From Hyposmocoma kahamanoa (Eukaryota; Arthropoda; Insecta; Lepidoptera; Cosmopterigidae), in assembly GCF_003589595.1 (NCBI RefSeq), contig NW_020653765.1:1927800-1991799 (forward strand): DNA of 64,000 nt, in the 5' to 3' direction. This document shows, one piece after another, positions 1-12,197 of this stretch. A model generated the notes under the pieces. That model was not told the DNA's origin and ran no database searches. It saw only the letters and a list, made by a program, of their open reading frames with translations. Both the position numbers and the translations under genes were made by a program. How positions within the stretch are numbered: position 1 is the stretch's first letter; every line of letters starts with the position of its first letter.

Positions 1-56
1 AGACCGAAGGAATTTTTCTTTGTATTTTTCGATCTTTCTATCAATAATAATACTTG
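1..56 (+). repeat. S1 SINE, 3' body fragment
   Basis: The first ~50 bases (GACCGAAGGAATTTTT, then a run ending in TATCAATAATAA) match the segment that follows the tRNA-like head in the S1 copies at 33950-34065 and 61663-61835. The head would lie left of the window. Confidence 0.4.
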
Positions 57-59
57 TTA

Positions 60-1170
60 TTAGTGGAAATTTATGAATATCATGACAGTAAACACATCGT
101 GATATAAAACAAAGTAAATAGTACTTGTGTCCACATTTTTATACACATGGTTTGATGACAACAATACCTCTCTTGATGCATTCAAGTGCAATAATCGATA
201 ATTATTGATCATTATTCGATCATAATTGTTTGCAAATGACATGTGGCGTATTTGCTTGCTTTAAACGAGTACGCTATTATTTCTTTACAAATTCCCATGC
301 TTAACCACTACAGTCATAACAGCTGCTATTATAACCTACCTTTTTTTTTAAAGCATACTATATATTGACGGTATGCTTTTTCTTGGTATAAAGAAAACGG
401 TATAACTCGGTAACACGGCCTTCTTTACCATAGTTAGGATTATTAATCAACGAAATTGTCAATGGTTTAGTCATCTGGGGTCATTTTTTCATTTATTTTC
501 CAAAACAAAATTATTTACATTGGTTCTTAAATCTAACCTACCTACTGCGATCCTTTTAACGGATTTATACGTAGGTGGCTACAGTCATCGTACAGCATAG
601 GTAATGCGCTTTTTTTTAGAAAAATAAAAATAAAAATATACTGCATTAAAAGAAATAATATTAAACTAGACAAATTGTATATATAACTAATAATAATATT
701 TTATTTTTTTATTACATTGACTCATATTACTAAATACTACAACAATAACCAACAATATTAATACTTGATCACAGTTTTCATCAAACAGTACTAGAATATT
801 GTTTGATAGAAAATGCCTTTAACCTGTTTTTGCATTGTGTTACATTTTTACATATTAATATTTTTTGTATAAGATTTTTAGGTAATGTGTTTAGCGTATC
901 AGGGAGTATGTAATCCCTTCTTATTTGTCCATATACATTTTTATATTTAGGTAAGTACGACAAACTACGCAAATTAGAAAGTCTATTTTTTGTTCTAATT
1001 CATGTACCAATGTGAAGCTTTTTCTTATTTTCATTAAATTCCTGTTTTCTGGTCTTAACTAAACGTAAAAAAGACGTAATTACCAAATTTATTTTATTAT
1101 CCAAATAATGGTGATCGGTGTCGCTATTTTTTCAATAAATAGCGAAAAGCAATACATATTGGGAACAACC
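60..1170. other. Anonymous AT-rich DNA
   Basis: No convincing coding region, RNA gene or repeat structure was seen. Short ORFs here lack family motifs. Confidence 0.4.
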
Positions 1171-1174
1171 AATT

Positions 1175-1450
1175 TAGTAGCAGTAGAGTCCCTTGTGAAA
1201 GAATTCGTCCAGGCAAGTACTGCCACCTTACCTATTTCTGCCGCCAAGGTTTTGAAGCATAAGGGTGCTGGTGCAATTACAGGCATATGAGACTTGTCAA
1301 CTTGTCTCAAGGTGACTGGTACAGTAGCAGTGCCCCTCAGATCTTTGCGATTTAAAGCTCTGAGTGGCACTGCAACTGTTATGGACAGGCGTGTTGCTTA
1401 TCATCAGTCGCACGATTTGTTCGTCCTGTCAGTTGATATTATAAAAAAAA
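1175..1450 (+). repeat. RepA copy 1
   Basis: Starts with TAGTAGCAGTAGAG and ends TTGATATTATAAAAAAAA. These are the two conserved ends of RepA, which recurs about 20 times in this window on both strands. There are no A/B Pol III boxes and no terminal inverted repeats. The fixed ends and A-rich tail suggest a short retroposed element, but the family is not identified. Confidence 0.85.
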
Positions 1451-3410
1451 GTTGCGGGCACCACCTAGGTTACTATAGATTGCAAAAGCTATAGTGATTA
1501 GATGCTCTACACGTAACAAAGTAATATCAAAAGGAAAACAAGCTAAGACACAAACTAAAAACTTTCCCTAGCAATGCAGGACAAACAGTAGCTGAAACAA
1601 AACAAAAACAAAACAATACTAAATTTAAACGTGCTTATAATTGTTTTTAATGACTTAAAGTGGTTGCAAAACGTTTAATTACAACAAATGATACTTCCAA
1701 GAAAACGAGTGCTAACGCTCTCTTGCGCATAGGTACAAAGAACAACAAACACATTGGAACACCATAGCAGTAACAATACTCCGTATAGCAAAGGCTCAAG
1801 ATCTAAAGTCAAAAAGGTTAATCAGTGTGGCTGCATACGTCGGCGCGGAAACTGTCAAATTCACGTTTTACTTGACGTGGCGCGTTCCTTATTCAAACAT
1901 CCTGCCTTTTATTCCTTTTTCTTTATCTCGTTACTCAATCTCAAACACTTGAAACACTGGCCAGTGTTTTTGAGCTGCGGTATTAAATTCGAACCCAGAA
2001 AGTTTTGAATCGAATATGATTTTAATTTTTAGTGTTCCGCATAAGATTTAGTTTCCGCATTTAAAAAAGTACATTTTGGCCACAAAAGATGAATTTTATT
2101 CCAATTCAAAGGATAAATGAATGTAGAAAGTAAAATGTCTGTTTGTATACAAATCAAAATTTAAATGGAACACTAACATAAACATTATTTTTTTTAAATA
2201 CATTAAACTGTCCTCAGTGAACATAATCTTATAAGAAAACGATATTCATAAACTTAGAAAATAAGCATGTACAGAATCCTCAATATAAATTGAAAATGTA
2301 TACATACTTATCCATTTTAATAAATCTACACGAGTTTTTAATCGTTCGTTATCTTGGTAACCTGTTGTGGGGTATTTTCGTTTCGTGCTCCGAAGCGATG
2401 AATGCATAATTAAGTGGAAACCGTTTTGTGATTTGGTTAATCCAAAGAAGTTATATTGCGTGATGAAAAAAAACTAGGTGATTTCAACGAAAATTAAGTT
2501 TAGGAATAAGAAAATGCGAGATTAGTTTAAAAAAGTAGCATTTGCACTATGTACTGGTAACACAAATTTCACTGGGTGTTACTGCCTAATTGCCATTAGG
2601 TAGCAGTCAATAGTAAGTACCTAGCTAAGTTAATGTTAGTGTTATAGTAAGTACCTGCATAAAAGAAAGTTCTGGAATATGCTAACTGGATAGAGAGTTC
2701 TTCTTGCTAACACTGTATATAGATAGACAAACAGTTTATGATTAAAATAACAAGAAAAAATACATTTTCTAACAACATATCCAAAAAACAGTTTTAATAT
2801 TTTAATGAAAGTAAAACTCCGACCTTCTTCGAACTGGCCGCTGACGTTGCCCGTCATATTTGAATTTCGAACACACAGACTTTTAAAAAAAGAAGCCTGT
2901 TTTTTTTTAACGCAACCCGATCCCCGAATTCACTTGCTACCAAGTTTATTATTTGATACTCGGGGCGGATTATTATTTTTTAAAGCTTCTTTACAGTGTC
3001 GGCATCGCTTTGCCTTTTTGTTAGATTAGGTTTTTTAACGTAGGCGTTGTTTGTACCAAAATTATATTATATTTACCGAATGGTTTCAATGACTGGATAA
3101 AGGAGAGCTTACGGCAAGATGGTTAATATTTTTCGTTGTATTCATTTCCGTGTGAGATTCTTATAATAATAAAGTTCTGACCTTTGTGCCTGCACTATAT
3201 CAATATTAACTAATGCGTGCTTCACATCAATCTGAAGAGTTCATGAAATTATTTTTTTTTATATACAAATCCGCACAGGATGTTACTTGAACATTAATTA
3301 CATAATAAACAAACAACTGATACTATGTTGTACTCAAACGTGTGTCGGAAAATGGATCAACGATCATAAGCGCGTATTTTTGATAGCTAAATGTCTTTCT
3401 ATTCAAAATA
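1451..3410. other. Anonymous intergenic DNA
   Basis: AT-rich; only short unconvincing ORFs. Two nearby copies of AGTAAGTACCT near 2615-2655 are the only local repetition noticed. Confidence 0.4.
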
Positions 3411-3413
3411 CGC

Positions 3414-3483
3414 TACGTGATCAGTGGTCGAGACAGTTAGCAACTGAAATGAATAAGTTCCGGGTTCGAGTCCCGCTAGTACC
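3414..3483 (+). repeat. tRNA-like (SINE head or tRNA relic)
   Basis: Contains a perfect B box, GGTTCGAGTCC (about 3463-3473), and an A-box-like TGATCAGTGGTCGAG about 40 bases upstream. The acceptor stem does not pair convincingly, so it is more likely a tRNA-derived SINE head or relic than a working tRNA gene. Confidence 0.3.
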
Positions 3484-3489
3484 AATTAG

Positions 3490-4465
3490 TGACACGATCT
3501 TATGTAAGTAGTGTACAGGGAATTAATTCGTGTGTATTAATCAAATTTACTAAAATACACACATCTTTTAACAAAGTTTAATACCCGGTCGTGTAGATTA
3601 AGCATCGACCTTTTTGTAGAGCGTGATCTCTGTCACTCATTTTGTCGCTAATTTGTCACTCGTTGGTCAACGTCCCTAACGAAGCGGCGCGGCGTGCTAT
3701 ACTAATCCGAAGATAGCCGATTATAGCCGATAGACTCTATCTAAAGCTCCGGATGTTCCACTAAGTTATATTTACGGTCTAGTATCATACCTGTTTAGTT
3801 AAGGGAGTGACCACACTTATTAACACCACACGCAATAAGCTGGTCGAAAAAGGCTTTACGTTCCTGCAATAACATCAAAAAAGCTGTTTTGCGAGCTCTA
3901 ATTATACCTGATGCGTACCTTGAAACTTGTAATAATACATTAAAATGTTTCTCTATTTAGATATTAATGTGTATATTAATTTTAACTCTAAATTAACATT
4001 AACTCTAAATTTACTTTTATTAACAGAAAATTATTATCAATAAATGAACTATGAATTAATAACATTTGGGGCAGAATTAAAAATTAATAAGTAAATTATA
4101 TTTTAAATACTGAGTCTTCGCACAAAAATACCTAGCACGTAGTGCACTGTCCTCACAATAATATTATCCGATTCACTCAGTCTTTTTTACGTATTATAGC
4201 AATAAATAGGTATATCATGCGTCATCCTTATAATGTAGTGTAATATTGAAATTGAACCCTAACGAAAAGCCGACTTTTCTGAGTTATATTTTGGAGTAAG
4301 TGCCGCTTTCACGTGATAGGTAATATTGAAAATTGCATACATTACTGGATTGCTTTGAATTGGATTTGTTCTGTACAAACATAGATACAGTCAGGCGGGA
4401 AATGAACAAATGTCACTTTGCACATCACATGACTGGCGGTAATACCTTACTTTTTTAGATTTGTT
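3490..4465. other. Anonymous intergenic DNA
   Basis: Nothing recognisable. A slightly GC-richer patch at 3560-3780 has no coding or repeat signature that I could identify. Confidence 0.4.
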
Positions 4466-4474
4466 TACTATTTT

Positions 4475-4985
4475 TAACCGACTTCAAAAACAGCAGGACG
4501 TTCCACGTTCAGATGTATATATGTTTTCGGATTTCTCCGTCAAATGTAGATCGATTTTGAAAATTCTTTTTTGTTTGAAATTATGCTCTCTCGTGATGGT
4601 CCCGTTGTCACCAAGTTGAAATCTGATGAGGGGATCACATGGAAATCGAGAGAAATTCTCAAATTTTATGGGCATGTCAGTGTTTTCATCGATTTCTCCG
4701 TCAGTTGTGGAGCGATTTTGAAAATTCTTTTTTAGTTTGAAAGATCTTTTTCAGTTTATACACTCTAATTAACAAATATTTTTCGCAAATAAAAGTCGAC
4801 TTTTCACTTGACACAATACATGTAATTAACAAATCACCGTCACCATGACAACCAGAAAAAAATATAAAATATACAAATAGTACGTAATAATCCCACCAAG
4901 AAGTCAGAATCTGATGAGGGAATCCCATGGAAATCGAAAAAAGCTCGAAAAAACTTTTGAGATCTGTTTTTTTTTTAATGAAAAA
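4475..4985 (+). repeat. RepD copy 1
   Basis: Starts ACCGACTTCAAAAA and ends near a T-run and ATGAAAAAGTTAC. The same start and end occur in the copy at 17645-18224. It holds two internal units beginning GATTTCTCCGTCA and a ~100-base internal segment (about 4775-4880) shared with that copy. The CCGACTTCAAAAA start is common in lepidopteran intergenic DNA. Autonomous parent not identified. Confidence 0.7.
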
Positions 4986-5236
4986 GTTACAATTATTGTT
5001 TTGTTGTTATTATTTCATTAATGTCTCAGTACCTTTAATGTTATTATGTTTTTTTATGAATCTTTACTCATCTTTGTTAAGCACTAGCTGTTAGTTCAAT
5101 TCGGAAATTCGTTAATGGCATTTGATTTTTATTATAACTTAATATAAATATTAGACAACATAACACACATTACTCTGATGCCAAACTAACTAATGCACTT
5201 GTGTTGTGGAAATCAGAAACAACGACGCTACCACTT

Positions 5237-5526
5237 TAGAAGCAGTGGAGCTCCTAGTCAAAGGAGTTCGTCCAGGGAAGTACTGCCACATTACCTATTT
5301 CTGCCGCCAAGCAGTAATGTGAGCATTACTGTGTTCCGTGTCAACTTATGTCTCAGGGTGACTGGCGCAGTGGCAGTTTCCATAAGATCTTTGCGATTTA
5401 AAACTCTGAGTGGCACTGCAATTGTTATGGTGTGTAGCTTACCACCAGGTAACGTATACGACAGGTGTGTAGCTTACCACCAGGCGCTCGACTTGTTCGT
5501 CCCGTCACTTGGTTTTATAAAAAAAA
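5237..5526 (+). repeat. RepA copy with internal duplication
   Basis: RepA from AGAAGCAGTGGAGCTCC to the TATAAAAAAA tail. The segment GTGTAGCTTACCACCAGG occurs twice (about 5433-5450 and 5467-5484), a short tandem duplication inside the element. Confidence 0.8.
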
Positions 5527-5554
5527 CGGTACCACAAATACCGAGACCAATATA

Positions 5555-5743
5555 GAAAATGAAACTAATTTTCCGAATTTAAATCGCGTATATTTTTTTT
5601 AAACAAACCAACGTTTCGGGCCCTTTACAGGTCCCATGGTCACCGTTGACTAGGTTGATGGGACCTGTAAAGGGCCCGAAACGTTGGTTTGTTTTAAAAG
5701 ACAAATATACGCGATTTAAATCTGAAAAAATAGTTTCATTTCC
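5555..5743. repeat. RepC fold-back element
   Basis: Two ~84-base arms (5555-5638 and 5659-5743) are inverted copies, each containing TTTAAATCGCGTATAT or its complement and AACGTTTCGGGCCC or its complement, around a ~20-base spacer. Single-arm copies are at 16085-16205, 25275-25415 and 26715-26822; another fold-back is at 31795-31950. A degenerate tRNA-like stretch on the minus strand lies just right (about 5810-5880). Confidence 0.75.
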
Positions 5744-6083
5744 AATGTGTAACAATCGCGAAAACCTAAGAACTCGATACAATACAGAAAAGTTAGTTTT
5801 TCTACATTGTCACGGCCGGAGATCGAATCTAGAACATCAGAGATGACGGCGCCATGAGAACCTGTGTGCAAGTAATGCAAGCACGGAGGTCGTCGTATAC
5901 TAACTATAAGTAAGTTAGTCTGCGAATTTAAGATGTAAGAAATAAAATAAAGAACTCCTTTTCGCTCTTATTACACGGACATAAAGTATAGTCTGACCGT
6001 CTTAAGCCGATTCCGTGTTAATAAATGTGGTGTGTCCCTAATAAATAAAAGACTTGAAGTCTGAAATGATAGTTTTGAATGTA

Positions 6084-6393
6084 TTTTTTTTGTTTTAAGA
6101 GATCAAGTGACGGGACGACCATGCCGCCCACCTGAGGGTAAGTGCCACGCCCGTCCATGACAGTTGCAGTACCACTCAGTGCTTTAAATCACACAGATCT
6201 GAGGGGCACTGCCAATGCGCCCGTGACCCTGAGACATAAGTTGACAAATTCCATGTGCCTGTAATTTCACCAGCACCCTTACCCTTCACAACTTGCTTGG
6301 CGGCAGAAATAGGTAAGGTTGCCACCTTACCTAGTTGTACTGCCGTACTTCCCTAGATGAACTCTTTGACAAGGTGCTCTACTGCTGCTAAAA
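6084..6393 (-). repeat. RepA copy
   Basis: Inverted RepA. The T-rich tail lies at 6084-6100 followed by CAAGTGACGGGACGA; the 5' end (CTACTGCTGCTA) is near 6392. Confidence 0.85.
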
Positions 6394-6967
6394 TACTGTT
6401 GACATCATTGTTCCAGTTCAAAAGAAATTAGTTCATTCAAATGGCGAGTGTTCAAATTAAACTTGGCAGCCAATACGCCCATAACGGCCCAATATTATAA
6501 ATAATATAATATAAAACATTTCTCACTAATTGTAATTTAAACTATCTTTATCGGTCTCTCTATCTGCCGAGGCCCGGTGGTCTTCAAGCCAGCCTGACAC
6601 TTTCCACCGAACTAAATTGTCAAAATGTCGACCGATCACAGACAGTTTTCCCAACTTTGCATTTACCATCCACATTCCAATTTATAATTCTTTATCATCG
6701 TAATTTCTAAGCCATAAAGTCCAAAATTAATAAACTTCTTTTGTAGTGGTAGTTTCCCGTAAGTTGGTTTTCGTCATTTGACAAAAACCGTAGATGGAAA
6801 GATAACTGAATGAGATAAAAAAATATTTGGTAATTTTTGTTGATGATTTTGATGAAGCACATCACTAATAAAAAAAGGTTGATTTCTTAGATTGAGTATT
6901 TTTGAAGACGAGAAACTATATCTATCCATTGCGTTATATTATAGAAGTCTTGTTATATTATCTTTCT
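6394..6967. other. Anonymous intergenic DNA
   Basis: AT-rich; no feature recognised. Confidence 0.4.
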
Positions 6968-7218
6968 TTTTTTACCGGCTTCAAAAAAAAAAGGAGGTGG
7001 TTCTTAATTCGACTGTACTCTTTGTTACACGTTTACTCCGACATTTGTGAACCAATGACTCTTTTTGTTGGAAAGGGGGCACCTCAATATTTCACCTCTA
7101 AGAGTGGCAAATTAAGGATGAATCCGGTTTACTGGATTTCACTCACTTTCCGTTAGCCAGTTTCAATAAAATTTGGCTAATAGATGTAATTGCACAAACA
7201 TTTGAGATGGGTCTTTCT
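6968..7218 (+). repeat. RepD-related copy
   Basis: Begins TTTACCGGCTTCAAAAAA and contains CACCTCTAAGAGTGGCAAA and CTTTCCGTTAGCC. The same blocks occur, inverted or direct, at 14167-14350 and 61363-61617. Confidence 0.6.
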
Positions 7219-7360
7219 ATATGTACATATAAAAAAGTTATAATTATATTATATATCCTTAAAAAATGGTAACAGAAACCTGAGACGTCCTGCAGCGAAA
7301 TGGATAGACCTCTGCGGGGCACGAATCTTTAGGCAGTTCACTTAGAGTAGAACATTTTTT

Positions 7361-7738
7361 AGTAGCAGTAGAGCAAGGAGCTCGTCCTCTCGTGAACGAG
7401 TTCATCCAGCGAAGCACTACCGCCTTACCTATTTCTGCTGCCAAGTGAGCATTATTGCGTTCTGGTTTTGAAGGGTAAGGGTGCCGGTGAAATTACAGGC
7501 ACATGAGACTTGTCAAACCGTGACCTAGACTCTTGCCCGAGAGGAAACCCACGCCTAACAGTGAGACGTATAAATAGGCTGATAGTGAGACTTGTTATGC
7601 GTCATGGTAACGGGCGCAGCGGCAGTGCTCCTCCGATATTTGCGATTTAAAGCTCTAAGTGGCACTGCAATTCTCATGGATAGACGTGTTTCTCTTAGCA
7701 CGAAGTGAACTTCCCGTCACTTGATATCATAAAAAAAA
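7361..7738 (+). repeat. RepA copy with RepB fragment inside
   Basis: RepA from AGTAGCAGTAGAG to ATCATAAAAAAAA. About 75 extra bases at 7517-7593, containing GAGACGTATAAATAGGCTGA, match the 3' part of RepB. They interrupt the RepA consensus and are probably a secondary insertion. Confidence 0.7.
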
Positions 7739-8035
7739 CTTGCATATCCTTAATGCCGGTTTGGGCAAGTCCAAATATCTCCGTCTAGTTTTTATAACGC
7801 TTCTTCGACATGCGTTTTCTTGACAGTGTATTTCTGCACCATTCGTCAAATAATTAGTCATATGAACTGAATAGGAATCGAAACAACTCAGCTGTTCCAA
7901 ATTTTCTACTCCTAATACAGTCCTTACGACCCACATTGTATTTACTGTATTAAATGCCCTAAAATTGAAAAATGTTTGATCAAAAATTGTTATGTAATTT
8001 TGAAATGGAACTCATTAAAGTACACCCTTGTAGAA
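7739..8035. other. Anonymous DNA
   Basis: No feature recognised between two RepA copies. Confidence 0.35.
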
Positions 8036-8238
8036 CAGTTTCGTCCATTAAGTCACTGCCACCTTACCTATATCTGTCGTCAAGTAGTCATGTGAGAAGG
8101 TTTTAAAAGTAAGGGTGCTAGTGAAATTGCAGGCACATGGGACTTTCAACTTATGTATCAGGGTGACGGGAGCAGTGTCAGTGACCCTCAGAACTTTGCA
8201 GTTTAAAGCTCTGAACAGTCATAAAAAAACCCTTTACA
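8036..8238 (+). repeat. RepA, diverged and truncated
   Basis: Retains the GCCACCTTACCTAT and TCAGGGTGACGGG blocks but lacks the last ~70 bases of the family before a short A-run. Confidence 0.6.
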
Positions 8239-8798
8239 TTTATTTTATTACATTTATTACTTTTATCAAGCTTTTACCTTACAAAAAACTGTAATTTCAA
8301 GTTTTTTTTGACAATCAACATGACAATTAAACATAACATAGTACAGAAACAGTGACACCGAGACTCATATCAAATTCTACCTCAATTAAAGGTCGTCACG
8401 GCATGCAAATATGGACACAACAGAAAAAATACAATAAAGATGTTGTTCCAATGAAATAAAAAAAAATATTAACTTGAAATAGCCGTATCATTAAAAAGTA
8501 AGTATATAAAAAAATATTACACGCCGAATTTTCAGAAAGTTCATACAAATAGAAGAAGAAGACGAAATAGGCCCTTATCACAACCCAGTCTCAACACATG
8601 CGAACCAAGTGAAGAGGCCCGAATACGGCGAGTTGATTTTTTTAATGCAGTTTCCCACCCTCCCTCCGCATAAAACAAATAACAAAATCGCAGCTACTGT
8701 CACAAACACCACCACCAGAAATATATCCGACACATGTTTGGAAAAAATTACTAACAGAACTTAAAATTAAATAACAGAACTTAAAATTTATCATGTTA
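8239..8798. other. Anonymous AT-rich DNA
   Basis: No feature recognised. Confidence 0.35.
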
Positions 8799-9083
8799 TT
8801 TTTTTGTGATACCAGGTTACGGGACGAACAAATCGTGAGCCTTGCGGTTAGCGACAAGCCTGTCCATAACATTTGCGCTGCCACTCAGAGCTTTAAAACG
8901 CATAGACATGAGGGGTATTGCCACTGCGCCCGGTACCCTGAGACATAAGTTGACAAGTCCCATCTGCCTGTAATTTCACAGCATCCTTGCTCAAAATACT
9001 GCTTGGCGGCAGAAATAGGTACGGTGGCTGTACTTTCCTGGACGAACCCTTTCACAAGGACCTCTACTGCTACTAACTACTAA
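8799..9083 (-). repeat. RepA copy
   Basis: Inverted RepA: T-tail and GGTTACGGGACGAAC at the left, CTCTACTGCTACTA at the right. Confidence 0.85.
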
Positions 9084-9539
9084 AAATATATACATAATAG
9101 TTGTAAATATTATTATAGTCTGTTATCTATAGTTGTAGCATATTAAGTTATATCACGATCAAAAGTATTGATAGAGCACCGCAAAATCAGGGTCCAAAAT
9201 TGACATGTCCGGTTAAAGTTATTTATAAGTAGGGTCCGGATTAATATGTAATTACATATTTTTGATTTCATTCAGTGACATTCTTTAATTTGTTTTCTAC
9301 GTAAATTGTGATATTTAGGATCAAAAAAGTGACTTTTATTTTTCATATTTTTCCATATTTACAAGTTTAGACCATATTTCTACACGAAACGTGCAATAAT
9401 CCATTTTTTCAATATTACCTGATATTTTATTTAAGTAAAAAAATAAAAGTGCGTGCGTATTTGAAAAAAAAACACAAAGGTTTTAATTAACTAAAAAACA
9501 TTTAACAGTGTACTGTGCGGAAGATTAGAAAACAACCTA

Positions 9540-9722
9540 TACGTGACCTACTCACTTGCGGACTTGTGCAAATTTAAGTTTGCTTCAGTCACATCCTGTG
9601 ACGTCGAAAGGTCATTCAGCCAGTACAAAGCGTTGTTCCGACCACACTGACAGAATTTTAATTTTGAAGATTTAAAAAAATATGTAATTTTGTATTGTAA
9701 CAATCACAGTAACGAAAATTAA
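9540..9722 (+). pseudogene. hAT-type transposase C-terminal relic
   Basis: In one frame the translation has the hAT C-terminal dimerisation signature DVERSFSQYKALF (about 9599-9637), then, after one in-frame TGA at 9648-9650, FEDLKKYVILYCNNH. It is preceded by LADLCKFKF. This matches the CGGBP1-like/hAT pattern in which VERSFS is followed by a LKKY helix. No upstream transposase core is visible between 9185 and 9540, so this is a short dead fragment. Possible AT-rich remains of the parent continue to about 9905. The family assignment is from motif memory, without a search. Confidence 0.55.
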
Positions 9723-10187
9723 ATTGAAGTGGAATAACATTTATGGTTTTTTTTATAATAAAGCGTACTCTATGTGAAAATTCCATATTTTTTCCGTATG
9801 TTAAGAATTTTTACCCATATTATGTGTACATATTTTCTAGTTTATACTGCATATTTATCCTAGTCCTATTTATAAGAATTATAAAATATGTACTTACCTA
9901 TAGCAACAGCCATACATAATGGACTCTAAGAACAATGTCATCAATCGATCGAGTGAACAACTAGGTTGAAGCGAGCCTTCTTAGCCCGTTACCGCCGCGT
10001 TGTTGCGCGTGCGACGCTAAGGTGACAACGTCTTTATCTACTATGGTTCTTAAACTGTTAGGCTTATGTTTTTCACATAGTTATAAGAATTTCTTACTAT
10101 TAATACTTATCTTTAAAGGCCGTGGTTGCCTAATAGTTTGACCCACCACCTCATAAGCAGAGTGCCTCTGTGTTTCTCGGAATTTAA

Positions 10188-10475
10188 AAGTAGCATTAGA
10201 GCTTCTTGTGAAAGAGTTCGTCCATGAAAGTACTGGCACCTTACCTATTTCTGCCGCTGAGCAGTAATGTGACCATTACTTCATTCCGGTTTTGGTGCGT
10301 ACGAATGCTGGTGAAATTACAGGCACATGGGACTTATGTTTCAGGGAGACAGGCGCGGTGGCAGTGCCCCTCAATTCTTAGCGATTTGAAGCTCTGAGTG
10401 GCACTGCAACTGTTATGGGCTGGCGTATAACTTGCCACTAACACATGACTTGCTCGTCCCGTCACTTGATATTAT

Positions 10476-10506
<31 letters not shown>

Positions 10507-10507
10507 T
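10188..10507 (+). repeat. RepA copy ending in (AT)n
   Basis: A full RepA whose ATTATAAAA tail runs straight into a perfect AT dinucleotide run (about 10479-10507). This suggests that microsatellite growth was seeded by the tail. Confidence 0.85.
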
Positions 10508-10508
10508 C

Positions 10509-10689
10509 GAAATGTAATTTGAAATTTACATGAGCTTTTCGGTGATGGAAAACATCATAATGAAACCTGCACATCGAAGAAGACACAACTTCACAACCCT
10601 CAGAAAACGTGAGACGGACTACGGCCTAAACCCTCACCTGTGAGGGAACCCAGGACCAGCATTGGGACGTATAAATTGATTGATGATGA
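10509..10689 (+). repeat. RepB copy (RTE-type tail)
   Basis: Has the RepB blocks ACATGAGCTTTTCGGTGA, AACCTGCACATC and GGGACGTATAAAT, and ends in TGATTGATGATGAG. A (TGA)n end is typical of RTE-clade LINEs and of SINEs they mobilise. Confidence 0.75.
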
Positions 10690-10699
10690 GGGTCTTTCT

Positions 10700-11420
10700 T
10701 CAGCCGTGTCTTGCTGCCGTTCACGAGGCAGATCTGCCCCCTATTCAGTACTCTTCGATATTTTAATCTATTTTTGAAAAAGTTTTAGTACCTGCAAGAC
10801 GGTGGGCGTAGTCCTCTATATGACGGACGGGGTATCTTCCAATAGAATCTTCCTTTAGACCTTATGTAATGGCTATTACAATTTACAACATAATTCCTAA
10901 TGATTATCATCTCAAACTCAGTACAAGTTATTCACCAAACAACTAAAAGCTTATTTGATAGAAAAATGTTACTATAGCCTGAAACAGTATTTTGAAGAGT
11001 GACTATAGATATCAACTTACGTTATAATTTTTATTTTGCTGTTATTGTTTTAATTTATTAGTTTTTGTTTAAAATAAAATAATTAATTAAATAGGTTTAA
11101 TTTTGAGAGCACTATGCAACACTCAAAAGCAATAAATACTTTAATTCAAGAATAGTTAATTTTTTTTATAAATATCAAAAATTGTAGATGAAGAAATAAA
11201 AAAGTTATAAAGGTTTTTTTATAAGAGATTATGTTTTTTTGCTTCTGAAAATTTGCGTTTTGTCCTTCTCGCCAGTTAAATCTAACGGTATTAAAATGAC
11301 AAATTTTGTTTTGAGGCTAGTACCTATTAATACCTAGAACATGTCTCGTACTTTCTGTACAAAAATCATTAATCACTCTAAATCACTAAAGTGAATTAAT
11401 TAAATTTTTATTGAATTGAT
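10700..11420. other. Anonymous AT-rich DNA
   Basis: No feature recognised. Confidence 0.4.
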
Positions 11421-11423
11421 ATT

Positions 11424-11600
11424 CAATTATTTTTTGTGAAATTACTCCACTTTTGTTTGTTATAATTATTAATACAAAGATCGAACACTCAGAAAAAACA
11501 CTCAGAAAACATTCCTTCGATCCGGTCGGATTCGAACCGATGTCTTCTTGCATACTGTGCCAGACGCTATACCAACTAAGCCACGGAACGAACCAACGGA
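11424..11600 (-). repeat. S1 tRNA-derived SINE
   Basis: On the minus strand a tRNA-like head (about 11517-11597) has an A box around TGGCTTAGTTGGTATAGCG and a perfect B box GGTTCGAATCC, followed by GATCGAAGGAAT and an AT-rich body to 11424. Other copies are at 24722-24835, 24947-25060, 33950-34065 and 61663-61835. Confidence 0.75.
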
Positions 11601-11934
11601 CCTCACAAATTCTTCTATGTGCTTGCGTCGTGTCTGTGTACTTGGTCTTTCAACGACTTTTTAGTCGTTGAAAGTGACTTAATCCATCTTCAGTTTATAG
11701 TGAGAATTTGATAATCAATATGAATCTAGACTAGCAATAAACATAAGTAAACTCACGATCTAATGCCAGTGTACCCACTTCTGGGGCCCCAATTCTACTA
11801 ATTTTGAATCATCTCAGTTGTAAGTCGATAGAGTATCAATGGTAGGGTTTTGTACGTTTGGTATTCTGCTAAAAGTTAAATATAGTAGCTTGTCAGAGGC
11901 TAACCATCAATCCACTACATATATTCATTTCTTT
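11601..11934. other. Anonymous DNA
   Basis: No feature recognised. Confidence 0.35.
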
Positions 11935-12197
11935 ATAGCAGTAGAGCTCCTTGTGAAAGAGTTCGTCCAGGGAAGATTTGCCACCTGACCTATTTCTGCC
12001 GCCAAGCAGTAATGTGAGCATTTCTGCGTTCCGGTTTTGGGTTAAGGGTTCTGGTGAAATTACAAGCACATGAGGCTTTTCAACTTATGTTTCAGGGTGA
12101 CGGGCGCAATGGCAGTGCGCTTCAAATTTTTGTATTCTAAAGCTCAGAATAGCACTGTTATGCAACTGTGTCCCGTCCTTTAGTACCATAAAAAAAT
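11935..12197 (+). repeat. RepA copy
   Basis: RepA from GCAGTAGAGCTCCTTG to ACCATAAAAAAA. The 3' third is shortened by a deletion. Confidence 0.8.

Noticed and set aside
5810..5880. tRNA-like stretch on the minus strand next to RepC
   Set aside because: B box is degenerate (GATTCGATCTCC) and no A box could be placed with confidence.
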